A stretch of DNA of 64,000 nt. It comes from Penicillus capitatus. Taxonomy: Eukaryota; Chlorophyta. Shown here piece by piece: positions 20,201 through 31,261 of the stretch. Both the position numbers and the translations under genes were made by a program. Under the pieces are notes generated by a model, which saw only the letters and a list, made by a program, of their open reading frames with translations, was not told the DNA's origin and did not search any database. The DNA lies in NCBI GenBank assembly GCA_965649825.1, contig OZ287696.1, positions 310,001-374,000 of the forward strand, given 5' to 3'. Positions within the stretch are counted from its first letter, which is position 1. The number at the start of each line of letters is the position of its first letter.

Positions 20201-23200
20201 TGCTCTCGAGAGCATGACGTTGATCCGGTTCTTGATTCCGACGAACCCGATATGTCCTTGTTTTTGATTCCGGACGAGGGACAATATGACGATCTTTGCC
20301 TCTTCTCCCTGAGATCCGAATGAGCCTTGTTCAGTCTCATGATGGATGACAGGCAGCTTACTTGAAAGTTGTCAATAGTTGCCAGACGCACACATGACTG
20401 CACAGAACGATTTGCATGCTTTGGCTCATTCGTCGCGTTCTGACTTCGACGACCACGATCTTCGCTGGACCCTTCTCCCGGAGTCTCTGGATCACCTAGA
20501 AGAACAAGAAGCCGACATGCGAACCTGATACAACAGAATGATGGATTCACCAGTTTCTCCATAGTCGGCTAGGAGTTCCTCATCTTTTGCATCGATTCGC
20601 ATTCGAAGGGAAACGCCTGTGTGCTTGCGGAGCTGCAGAAGCTGCCCTACGTATGGCGTCACGATGGCGATGTCATCTAAAGACAAAGTCAATCACAGAA
20701 TCGTCATGCAGGAAACACACCTGGTTTGAAGCATCCCTGCTTCAACAAGTAAATGGCGAGGTGGATAGCAAACTTTGCTTCGAAGACGTTACTCTTTGAC
20801 TTGGCATCAGCCATGCCTCCTTCTGGATGGTCATGATCGAAGAAGAACAATGCCTTTTCCATTCCAGGAACGGCTGATGGATACTGAGTCACAGAAACGT
20901 GATCTTTCAGATCAGGGTATATCGTCGAACGGATGAGCCTAAGATGACAACATCATCCGGAGACAACAGCATTTGAAAGAGGACCTTGAGAATGAAGGAC
21001 GCATTCTTCGCTGGCTGCTCAGTGTGACGTGGCTAACACTGTTCTCGGTGATGAGTCTCTCAAAGAGGGAGACATCGAGATTGAATCCTGACTCCGAATG
21101 AACTTGCAGCAAGAAGTTATCCACTTTCGGGCGAAGTTGTTCATGGTCTCCAATCATAATCAGCTGCTGAGTGCTTGAGGAGAGCGATGTCAGGACATGG
21201 GCTTCCAGAACTTCAGCTGCCTCTTCGAGAATCACGATCTTCGGTCGGAGGCCAGCCAGGAGTTTTTGATGCATTGCCACATACGTCGTTGTCATCCCTA
21301 CTACGGACGCTGATCTCAAACACTCCAGATCAGAATATCTCTTTAATTCTGCAAACTCCTCCATGTATCGTCTGTATTCTCCCATTAATCTTTGAATGGT
21401 GTTGACAGCTGCTGTTCTCGCCTCTTGAGCCCAGTACTCGTACAGTGTCCTGTGTTCTCGGGGTGAGATGGCATTGAAGTCTTCCATTTGCAGCAATGCC
21501 TCCACGGGAAGAACATTATAGTGCGCGGCATTCTGCGTTTCGACATCGCTACAATTGGAATACATACGGCACCAAGATGTCCATGCCGACGGAAGGGTCT
21601 CCGGTTCATCGTCACCATCGCTGATGGAACTGCCGCTTGCAAGGAAATCAATAAACTGCGGACAGTGTGCCAAAATGATATCCTTGACCTGGTGCCATTT
21701 AAGCAAGCTAAATGGTCGCAAATCTTAGAGGTGTCAAAACGATAGGCGAGATGATGTACCTTTGGCTGGATTTTTTGAGACAGGAATCCATGCTTTGTAT
21801 TCTCTTTTCGAGCTCTGGCATCTTTTTCGTCAACAGCTCAAAGCCTCTGGATCCGGTACCGCGTTTTTGTTTGTTCTTGAGATTGTACGGTCCCATTTCT
21901 TCGCATCGACTGCTTCCTCCAAGGCGAACGATGTTATCAATGCCAGCATGAATCAAACCAAGCAAGAACTGATCCAGCGCATGATTTGTGAAGCAAACGC
22001 ATAGGATCGGACTGACAGAATCGCCCGGCTTTCTAACTACTGGAGGGCGGTTGACAGGAATGCGGCGATTGGCGTCTTCAAAGGTGAGAAGAGCACGAAC
22101 GATCTGTATTCCGACATACGTCTTTCCTGTTGTTAGCAAATGTCTGACCTCAACATGCATGAAATAAACAAGCAAACGCACCTGTTCCTGGAGGGCCCTG
22201 AATCAAAGCGACCTCCTGTGTGAGCGCCGCTTTCAATGCTTCTGCCTGACATTTGTCAAGGGTGGTCCGCCTAAGGACTTCTTCCAGTGGAAAATGATCA
22301 GGATGGGCCGCATTGAACTTTGTCATCCTGCGACAAATGTCCATTTTCGCTCGTCAAAAGTGTAAGTGATAGAAATACCACGATCGGGAAGTGCGTCCGC
22401 CCCGATCCAGGAATTTCAGATCGAAACTGCCTCCACTCTCTGCATATTCGGGTATGGCTACTATCCGTCTGCCCGTGATTCGCTGCTGTTCAGAATACAA
22501 TATCGTCGATGGTCTGCCTTTGTATGGATGCATCACCTGTGGAGGCTGAGCTATGATGTGAGCAAGAGGAATAGGAGCCGTCTTCAGGGCGTTCAAGATT
22601 GGCTCGAATGCGAAGAAGCTTGGACCTGCTTGCAACATCACCACTTCTGAGACCTGTAGCTCTTCTTCTTCCTTGAGTAAGAGAGTAATGAGTTTCTCAT
22701 TGTAAGGCTGCGGGATCGATCTGAAGACATCTCCTTACGAAATTAGGGCCAGTGAATGACGAACCTGACTCCAAGACTTGGACGAGATTGCGCTAAATCG
22801 TCTGCATCACGTTCGCCGATAACTCCAAAGACGATACTGGGACGAGGTGTATTTTCTGGAAGCCAATACAAGCAGATCAGTGAACCATGAGACAATCGTC
22901 TTGTTTTCTTCCAGAAAGCCAATTTATCTCGTTTTGCCGATTCCTTGACGACATCCGGTTCATCGCATTCAATCTGTTGACGTATTGAAAAACGATCCGA
23001 GTGTTAATGAAACGATAGATGCACCTTATAATAGACTCCGGAGTGCCGGTTCGCGTCCATCGAAACGACGCGTGCATGTCTGTAAATGTCCATGACAACG
23101 TCCCTGGACTCAAAGCCTTCAGCAACTGTCTTTTTTTGACGATCCTGTCATCCGAATGCTGTCAAGAAGGCAACATTCAATTGGCAGCTTAGCGTCACCA

Positions 23201-24836
23201 GCTTTTTGAGAGTTTTGATTCCTCCATTCTCCATGAAAGTGCGAATTGCGGTTTGAATATCTGAAACCAAATTGTGACGTAGTAAGCGGAAGTGCAGGTC
23301 CCGGTGGGCTGCCACACTACCAGGAGGCATATGTACAACAGATCCAGCCCTGTGATTGTGTGACATTCACTTTTTCCAAAAAAGAATGACATACTTGTTT
23401 GGTGGCAGATACGGGGGAGTATCGCACAGGACTTCTTCTTCGGTCGGGGCAATCTGAATTCGTGCAATGTCTTCGTGGTCGTTGTCATGCCTTGGTCCTT
23501 GAGGATGCAATGAACCTGATAACAGCACTTACTTGATTCACACGTGCAGATGATTCATCTTACCAGGCGGTTGAGCGTAGAGAAGGGTTTTTGTTTTCGT
23601 CGTGGGTTTTTGTGTGGGACGACGGGTCTTTTCAAGCTGCTTTGCTATCTTGTCACTCATCTCATTTCTCCCTGTCTTTTGTTTTAAGAGACTAATTCAA
23701 ATACGACATCAGCAGGAAATTTAAGAGGCTGAATGCTTGCTTCGAAAACTCGGAGATGTGTTGTGCAAACAGTCGATGTTGTCTGTCGGAATGAGAAAAA
23801 TCGATGGGCACACGACGCATCATTCTCTCGACATACGGATAGACGTCCGTAATATCTCGGAGAAAGCGATCATCAAATCTTCGCAGGAGCTCCAGCAAGA
23901 ACAGCACAAATGGATGTACGATTTCCATCCAATTGTCAATTTCTGGGCCAGAGCTTTGCTGGGTCGATGAGTTTGATGAGAAGCTCAGGAAGGAAAGAAG
24001 AGATCCCAAGCCGCTTCTCGGTTCTTCGACAGGCAGGAGTTCTTCCAGAACTGGATGTAGCTCTGCCCACTGAAAAGATTGCCCCAGGGCCTGCAGAAAT
24101 GTGTTCGCACAATTCTGCAGCGCTGCTGTCAAAATCAAAGGAGATGTAGCCAGCTTCAAAAAGGGAACAAAAGTGCGAAGAAAAGACACCTGGTACAACA
24201 ACTCATCGTCAACCAGAATGCGTACGACAGCTGCAGACTTGTCCATTCGTTGTGGCTTGTCGAAGCACAAATCGCTTCGGTCTGCCAAACAGGTTGCGCA
24301 GAATCTCGACGCCGGTCGCACAACCGAGTGTCTCTAGAACCGAACATTCTCCTGATCCGTCGTTGCTTCTGAGGCAGCGCTCCGTGCATTGAATAAACAT
24401 TTCGACTTGCCTCGTCGATACATTCTCCATCCGCTTACCAACCAGTATGCTGCCGAAAGGCTTTTTAGCATTGAGACGGCCCTTTGCGAGCTTACGTGAA
24501 TACGGCGAGATGGTCCGTTTCGTCGTTGACGGATCCGCTCAGGACTTCAGCTTCACGGGCGTGTAAGAAGCGGCAGTTGTCGCCGTAATCACATCTCCCC
24601 GTTCTGCTGTAGAACTTGCAAATTTCCTTTTTGTGAGACCGCCTATTCTCATTGGCATCTTTTTTTGCTCTCTCCACTTTTTCCGGATCCGAAGTGTCGT
24701 GCGAGAATTTGCACGACGCGCCAAACTTGCACGTTCCTGTTCTTGCGAAGTGAGGACATAAACGGCGCGTGGATGTTCCTTAAAAGAGAAAAACTACACA
24801 ACTTCGACAAACACGAGGTTTACCTCTTTGAGACAT
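17221..24836 (-). CDS. ZNFX1-type RNA helicase with N-terminal CCCH fingers, copy A (2081 aa)
   Basis: SF1 helicase of the NFX1-type zinc-finger-containing protein 1 family, which binds RNA and acts in antiviral sensing or small-RNA inheritance in animals. 28 exons were resolved, from 24824-24836 and 24496-24778 down to 17221-17541; introns 44-66 bp. Order: two CCCH fingers (CPHFARTGTCKFGASCKFSH; ICKFYSRTGRCDYGDNCRFL); helical/armadillo-like region (ETLGCATGVEILRNLFGRP); Walker A GPPGTGKTYVG split by an intron; Walker B VILEEAAEVLEAH; GDHEQLRPKV; QRRMRPSFSRLIRS; INVMLSRAKEGMYILGN; NFX1-type Cys/His fingers (CGHICRRRCH, CREKCHPG, CGAPCNRLPCDQRC); LIVLSCGHAFLTSTLDGHMG; C-terminal RZ finger (HLYRCPNGHWYIIGECGGAM). 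One intron (23692-23740) is GC-AG. The start MSQRG comes from a 13-bp first exon. Copy B lies 6.4 kb away, divergently. Confidence 0.88.
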
Positions 24837-25074
24837 GTCCGAGACGGCGGATGTCCCCAACGGAAGAAGCTGTAATGGCTTGAAAGAAGCTAGCTGTCTG
24901 GTTTTGTCGTCGAACACCGAGGTCAGGTTTATGAAACAACCAAAGCGAGGTTATAAGAAGCACGCGTAGATCTTCAATTTCCTTTGTGCCTTTGTCACAT
25001 CCGTCGTGCGCAGATGCCATTGCATGCGTGTTGAGCACGGCGTCATGTCAATCTTCGCCTTTTAGATATCATCA

Positions 25075-25152
25075 AACGTGTCCTTCCCAACAGCGTCACA
25101 TCCACCCTAGCCGCCGTAGTACAAATGTCTCGTCGGACATTACAGAAACTGC
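25075..25152 (+). repeat. 78-bp dispersed repeat, copy 1 (near-identical to 41884-41961)
   Basis: The stretch starting AACGTGTCCTTCCCAACAGC recurs 16.8 kb away in the same orientation with about six mismatches and no gap. Both copies lie between divergent gene starts and both contain an ATG followed by CGTCGGACAT. Here the copy ends 29 bp upstream of the CEP70-like start codon. Confidence 0.85.
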
Positions 25153-25202
25153 GTCTCGCCGTCGAACAACGTGATCAACAATGTCAAACGTATCAAACGT
25201 AA
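25125..25202 (+). other. Upstream ORF (25 codons) overlapping the CEP70-like start
   Basis: An ATG inside the 78-bp repeat opens a 25-codon frame (MSRRTLQKLRLAVEQ...) that runs past the main start at 25181 in another frame and stops at 25202. If transcribed with the main gene it would be an overlapping uORF that could lower translation. In the second repeat copy the equivalent ATG opens a true gene with a related leader (MLRRTSQRLL). Confidence 0.4.
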
Positions 25203-28200
25203 CAGACACGCACAACGACGAAGCTGCCTTCTCCCACAATCACATGGAGCTCACCACAGAGTTCGATCCGGAAAAGCTCGAGAATGTTCGCAAGTGGGTC
25301 AAAGCACAGACGATCGCCAGTCCACCTTCGACAAATGTCAAGAGCAACATTCTGTCTCTCGACGACTGTCAACGTTCTGCCTCTCAATCTTCGGCATCGC
25401 GTTCGAATTTCGAGTCAGAGAGCGAGAGACAACGGAGCAAAGGGACCGAATCCGAATTCACGAAGATGTCCAGCTCCGGTCAGAACTCGGAAAAAACTGG
25501 AGGGACAACGAGTTCCGATCAAAGCTCTTCGTCGTCGTTCGATTTCGAGAAGTTCTCAGAAGAGGATCGCGACAGCCGCAGTGCCTCTTCGCCGACCTCT
25601 TTCGTCTCCGCTGAAGAGCCGCATCAGGAAAAATCGCTCGTCCCCTGTTCTCTGTCCTACAAATCTGACAACTCTTCGCGTCGCTCTGCCGTTTCCGACT
25701 CCTTGTCGCAGCTGAATGGTCGCTTAGTCGACATGGGGTATGGTCCCATGGACTTGGATACGTCAACAGGTCAGCTGCCTGCCGTTCGTTTCTGTGAACA
25801 CAAGTGTTGAATTTCGCGCAGTTGAATCTGTCGGAAAGAAGCTTCGCGTTGTCCTGATGGACGTATGGCAGAAGAGTGAGACGTCGCGTCTGTTAATGGA
25901 ACAGACGAACAGATGGAAGACGGAAGAGCGAGCGCTAACAGCCAAGATCAGGTGTGTCGGCAGGGACACGACCCTTTGCGAACGCCCAGAGCCTTTCAGG
26001 TCTCTCGAGACGAAGCTGACCGAAAACGAGTCCGCTGGACGCACTGCCGAGCAGATGCGTCTCAAGGAAAGGCAGAATGCCGACCGCACCATGAACAGCC
26101 TGCAAGAGGCAAAGAAGACACTCGAGACGGAAAACAGCAAACTGAACCACGCATGCGCTTTGCTGAAACGCAAGCAGAGGTACGGTTGCGGAGACTGGAT
26201 TTGTGGCCGCAGAGGCGGCGGGTCTCCGTTTAGCGAAATGCATCGGCTGCTCGAGGAGGCGAAAAAGGAGGCCGGCGACAAGGCGAATGAGATAGAGACG
26301 CTTAGAGCGCGCTCAAGGGAACTGGTCGATCAAGAGAGGCACCACGACCGAAAACGCGACGAGATGCAGAGACACTCCAAGGCACTTGAGAACAAACTGA
26401 GGTCTGTCCTTGTGCCTCTGGCGAGATTTGAGATTCCATTCTACCGAACATCAGGTTAAGGGACAGCGAGCTGTCGAAACTGAGAATGCAACACGAGAGT
26501 TCATCGAAAGAGCAGGAGGTTCTCAAACGAAGGCTCGCCGAATGCGAAAAGGCGCTCAGAGAACAGGAACGGGAGAACCTGACTCTCAAGCAAACGCTTC
26601 AGTCAGACGTTCGATCACAGAATGCCGAAAAGGCATTGACCGCGGCAACAGATGAAATCAAGGCGCTCAAGGCACCTTCTCGAACGCCGCCTATCGGAAC
26701 GCATCTGCGATGGTCTGGTAGGAGAACCTGTCAATGGAGAGGAGCAAAAGGAACTCGCTGGATCACAAATGCGAGAAGCTGGCGATGGATCTCAAGAGGA
26801 ACCAGCAACAAGCGAAGGAGCGCGAGTCGAAATGTCAAGATCAAGAGCATAAGGCGCGACATTCCTGCAACAGAACGGTCCTGAGCTGTTTGTTCTCGGC
26901 AGATCTATGAGTTGGAGATCGAGGTCAAGAGACAAAAGCTGGCAGAGACAGCGAGCACTGTGCGCGCCGCGGACAACGAAAAATCACAGAGAATGCAGGA
27001 GCTGAGAAAGCAAGTCGCCAGAGTCGAATCTGAGAAGAGAGAACTGCAGCAATCCGTTCACGGCCTGTCGCAGAAATGCAACTTCCTGCAGAAGGAGACG
27101 CTTCAGTTGGACACCAAAAGATTTCAAGCCGAGAAGAGAGTCCAGGAGTGCACATCCGAGATTACGCGTCTCTCCGACGATCTCGCCGACAAGGGCTATG
27201 GGCTCAAGTCCGATTCCCCGCCGTGCTCCGTTCTTCCTGCGGTGATACTTGCTGCTCAGGGAGACGGCCAACAGGCTTTCGGAGACAGAGAAGTCGTTGG
27301 CGAGCAGCGAGAGGCAGATGCTTGTACAGTCGGAGGACATGAAAGGGACGGCGATAGCAAACAGCACTCTCCAAAGGGCGAACGCCAACTTGGTGACGGG
27401 AAAGATCTTCCTGGAGCACCGAGTGACGGAGTTGGAAGCGACATGCCAGAGACTCCGAGAGAAACTGCGCGAGAAAGTCTCCAAAGAAGAGAAGAGTATA
27501 GGGCGCGAGAGAGATACCTACCGCAGACTCAAGCACCGAGCACAGACGGAGAACTGTGGGACGGCTGTGCAGACGGGCCAGTAACGAGACGCGTGTGGGT
27601 GCACTAGGTGGAAGGAGCGATCTACGTCGCGAAGATGTCTTTCGGTTCTGCGAGAAGAGGATTCAAGATCTCACGGAGGAGATCAAGTCTCTTCAAGAGA
27701 ACAACAAGAAATGCGAATTCCAGATGAAATCGCTCGAGAATGGGCTCGTCGAATATCGCAGAATGGAAGCAGCCCTGTCTCTGCCACCTGATAAGTTGAA
27801 AGTGAGGTTCCAACTGCTGAGGTCGAATCCTCGCGCGCTCGGTTTTCCCTGCAGAACCGTCTGAGATTGGCGGAGAAGAGCATTACAGAGCTGACGACGA
27901 AGTTGATGATGCATAGAGAAGGAAAGACAGGAGAGATGCAGCAGTTGAAGTCGGAGAAAGAGAACCTCGAGATGCGGCTTTCGGAGCACAAACAGACGAT
28001 ACACAGGCTGCAACAGAAGCTGCATCAGACGCCTCCCGAACTCGCCGCGGCGCAGAAACAAGTCAAATCGACCGGAGAATCCCATGTCACAAGATTGTCT
28101 ATCCAAGTTGTTTAGATCAAGGCGCTGCGCGACAAGGTCAAAACGCAGAGCCAGCGACATCCGGTGGCCCAGCATCAGCAGATCGGCCAATGGACGGGAA

Positions 28201-28611
28201 GTGCCATTCCGAAGACGGGCAGCTCCGTGGACAGAATTCCGAGACCGCAGATCGAGAAAATTCTGAAGGTCCGAAGGAGCACAACGCCGTGGAAGATTGA
28301 CACGTGCGACTGCAGAGTCTGTGTCTGGTGATGGAGATCGACGATCCCGCTCTGCTGGCCGGACGGGCTGCGAAGCTGCAGAAGATCGTCGCATCGCTTC
28401 CAAGGATCCAGAGATTCGTTTCGGAGGTCTGCGAGATCGTTCTGTGTCACGGCGCCGATCTCATCCCCTATCATCTCAAACCGCCTTCTTCCAAAAGTAC
28501 GCCATCGAAGCCTCACCTCCGTCACTGCCCATCGCAGGCACCGTTCATCAAGAAGATGTTTCGGTCTTGGTGCCGTCTATCCTTAAGTATTGGATCCATC
28601 AGTTTTCGTAA
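25181..28611 (+). CDS. CEP70-like centrosomal coiled-coil protein (941 aa)
   Basis: CEP70 binds gamma-tubulin and helps centrosome and cilium organisation. Exons 25181-25769, 25822-25951, 26000-26179, 26234-26401, 26455-26671, 26722-26853, 26903-27207, 27260-27555, 27608-27801, 27855-28061, 28116-28268, 28316-28496, 28538-28611. N-terminal Ser/Glu-rich region; LNGRLVDMGYGPMDL followed by coiled coil resembles the CEP70 head; then about 550 residues of heptad coiled coil; near the end, QTPPELAAAQKQIKALRDKV, AKLQKIVASLPRIQRFVSEV and ADLIPYHLKPPSS recall the CEP70 C-terminal part (LVPWHNLKK). Length exceeds human CEP70. Introns 26672-26721 and 26854-26902 look GC-AG; the second has an alternative short GT donor in frame. 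Another large coiled-coil centriolar protein is possible, as coiled coils align easily. Confidence 0.55.
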
Positions 28612-28672
28612 TACGACCCACGCACAGCATCGTTAAATTCTTGTCAGTCGGATCTCGACAGAGAAATCAGAT

Positions 28673-30985
28673 CTAGAGCGTCCTGTTGTCGAGATTCAGA
28701 GAATCCTTCTTTTCGAGAATCTCGGAAAGCTTTCTTTTCAGTTTCTCTTTTGTCTTGGTCTGTTCGTCTGAATCTTGTGATCCATCCGTGTTTGAACCGG
28801 ACATCTTGCTCGTTTCACGGTCGGAAAAACTCTCATCTCTGGAATCGCTGTCGGGCTTCTTTGCCTCCCTCTCTATGTCCGTGATCTTGGTGCCGCGATC
28901 GCGATGACCGTCTTTTGATAGATGTCTCCTAAACCGTGGCACGAAGATTGCGGAAGGGTGGAACAATGCTCCAAGGAAGTGACCTGTGTGTTCTCCTGTG
29001 GCCTTTCTCCGGACTTGCACTTCTGTAAACGCGATCTCTGTTTGCCGATGACCTCAGCGAGGGCATTGGATCTCTGTGTCTTCCTAAAGACCAACACGAC
29101 GTGCATTCATCCGCGCGCATTGTTTCATCGACAAACCTCTGCTGGACGGAAATCGGTCCCCGGGTGGCGATTGAGGAGATCTGTAGGCGTACCCGCGTCT
29201 GCCTCTCTGCCTGTCGTCGGAAGGAAATCGACGATCACTAGGAAATCTTACGTAGCCTCTCGAGTACTCATCTCTTCGTCTGCGCCCTTCCTCTGGGCGA
29301 TGCTTAGGACGATGAGGACCAGACATGCGGTGGCGACGGGCCGTTGGGGATGGAGTTCTTCTCGGGGGCCGCCGAGTCCTATCACAAAACGCATCATCTT
29401 CATCAGGAAAGGCGTACATACTACCGAACGGACGCACTCTGTCAGCAAAACATCAACGAACGTGTTCGCTCATTAATGTCGTACTCACCCTCTGGTTCTT
29501 CTCTCGGGCTCTATGTGGCGATTGTTGCGCACAGGTGGTGTGCGCGTCCTGGGAGTGGCCGGCTTGGGAATGGGAGATGTTGTGGATAGGGGTGCTCCCG
29601 GCGATGGACGCGTGGAGGGAGATGGCGTTCCCTCTCTGGGATCTGGTGTCGAACTCATACGGTTTCTCGAACGAGGTGACGGAGACTTCGTCGGTGGAGA
29701 TCGCGAGGACACGTGCGGTTCGATGCTACGAGACTTTCGATCGTGATGCTCTCGTCTCCTTGCCAGAGGCAGACTGGAGCAGGAGAGAGATAAGAAACTT
29801 CTGAGAGGAAACGCAAGTGGGAGACTTGTAAGGTCGCGGAGGTGGACTGCTGTGCCGCGACTGAGGCGGCGAGCGACTCAACGAGTGATCTACTGGCTTC
29901 ACTCTCCTGTCGCGCTCCTCTCTGCCAGAGCACAGAGTCACAGAGCGATCGTGCAGAAGGGTGAGCGTGTCGCACCTGTGTTTTCTCTCTTTGGATGGCC
30001 GGCGGCGATTCCCGTCCAGCTTTGGAGATCTAGAACGCCGTGCTCTGTTTCTTTCCCAACTGGGACTCCTGTCGGGGGATCTGGATCTTCGATGCGGTTT
30101 TCTCGACGGGCGGGATTTTACATCATGTCGTCTTCTTGGAGATCTGGACCGCGAGGCAGGACGTCCCTTTGGCGTTCTTCGACGTTTCTGTGGAGGAGAG
30201 TAGCTGCGATCGCGCCATCGATCTCTGCGCTGTCTTCTGACATGATCCGGTCCTCCGCTGAATCGACTTCCCTTCTCTCTAAACGGTGGAAGTGGCCCTC
30301 TTTGAGGCATGGGCTCCGTTCTGGGAGGCGGCACCCATCTCTTGTTCTTGTCCTTCTTTAGCTGAGGTTCCTTCTGGGCGTCCTCTTTGGCGTCCAGTTC
30401 CGCTGACTCCATTTCGAGTTTTGCTTTCTTTCTCTGTTCCTCTATCGACTCCTGAACAGAAGGGCGTGAGAAGATGACGTGACGAAACGGCGAGAGACAA
30501 TGATGGTCGACTGCTGTTCTATCTTTTGGCGCACTTCCTCGGCTTTGGCGTCCAAAATCTGTTGTGGAATTCCGGTCTCGTTGGCTGCTGCGCTTGCGAG
30601 CAGAGTCCATAGCTCCTGCAGCCTCGCCCACGTGTATCATTTTTGCTCGTGCATTTCGAGCCTCACTTTCATGAAGAGTCCAGTGTTCTTCTCCAAAAAT
30701 GGCATCAGCTCTAGATACAACTCCTTCGGATTGAGGTCCTGGCAGAACAGGGCAGAATGAGGGGTGTAAAGGGAGTGACACGTTTGTTGGTACGTGCAGT
30801 TCTTCGAGTCTGTTGTGGATGAACTGAATCAGCACCTCGTCCTCGACTCCGAGAAGCTCCGTCACACGTTTCGCCGTCCACTCTCGAATCACCGCCCAAT
30901 TCACACGCGCGTAATCGACGACGACGTCCAGCTCCTTCGGAAATTTCTTCGTCTTGAGCATTCGCTTTTGCTTACTGCCAGACAA
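28673..30985 (-). CDS. SRRM1: SRRM1/SRm160-type splicing coactivator (PWI domain plus RS region)
   Basis: Nuclear RNA-binding splicing coactivator of the exon-junction machinery. Exons 30794-30985, 30667-30738, 30535-30615, 29976-30451, 29826-29921, 29489-29773, 29137-29438, 28984-29083, 28673-28928; 619 aa. The PWI domain comprises MLKTKKFPKELDVVVDYARV, NWAVIREWTAKRVTELLG, EDEVLIQFIHNRLEEL, LMPFLEKNTGLFMKELW and ETGIPQQILDAKAEE, matching SRRM1 across two introns. The rest is long Arg/Ser- and Pro-rich sequence (SRSRSPRRRH, SPPTKSPSPRSRNR), ending in a Lys/Glu/Asp-rich tail. The 83-bp intron 30452-30534 is longer than usual and its boundaries are the least certain. Convergent with the CEP70-like gene (61 bp between stops). 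Confidence 0.85.
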
Positions 30986-31261
30986 AACGGCCCGGCGATG
31001 AGAGCGCTGTGTGGGATACGCGAGTCACACTTGACGAAGCGCGCATCTTGACTCGCCGAGACACCGCGGAAGCCGCCAATGCCCGACATCGATGTCGTTA
31101 ATGCACCCGAACAGAAGTTCCAAAGCTTAAATGCTCTGACGCGACGCACTGTTACGCGCTTTTACGACTCCCACTGTCGTCACTGGTAGAAGTCGTCGAC
31201 CAACACCAAAAACCTCGACGCCTTCTCGAAAGCCGAGCCTTTCGCGTCTCTTATCGCCTGG

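Noticed and set aside
23145-23198. Premature stops in helicase copy A as evidence of a pseudogene
   Set aside because: All in-frame stops fall inside introns placed identically in copy B; the spliced frame is open for 2081 codons.
25740-26459. Separate coiled-coil genes in the frames of 25.7-28.6 kb on both strands
   Set aside because: Thirteen exons join in phase into one plus-strand coiled-coil protein; the antisense Leu/Ser/Cys-rich frames are mirror images of coiled-coil codons.
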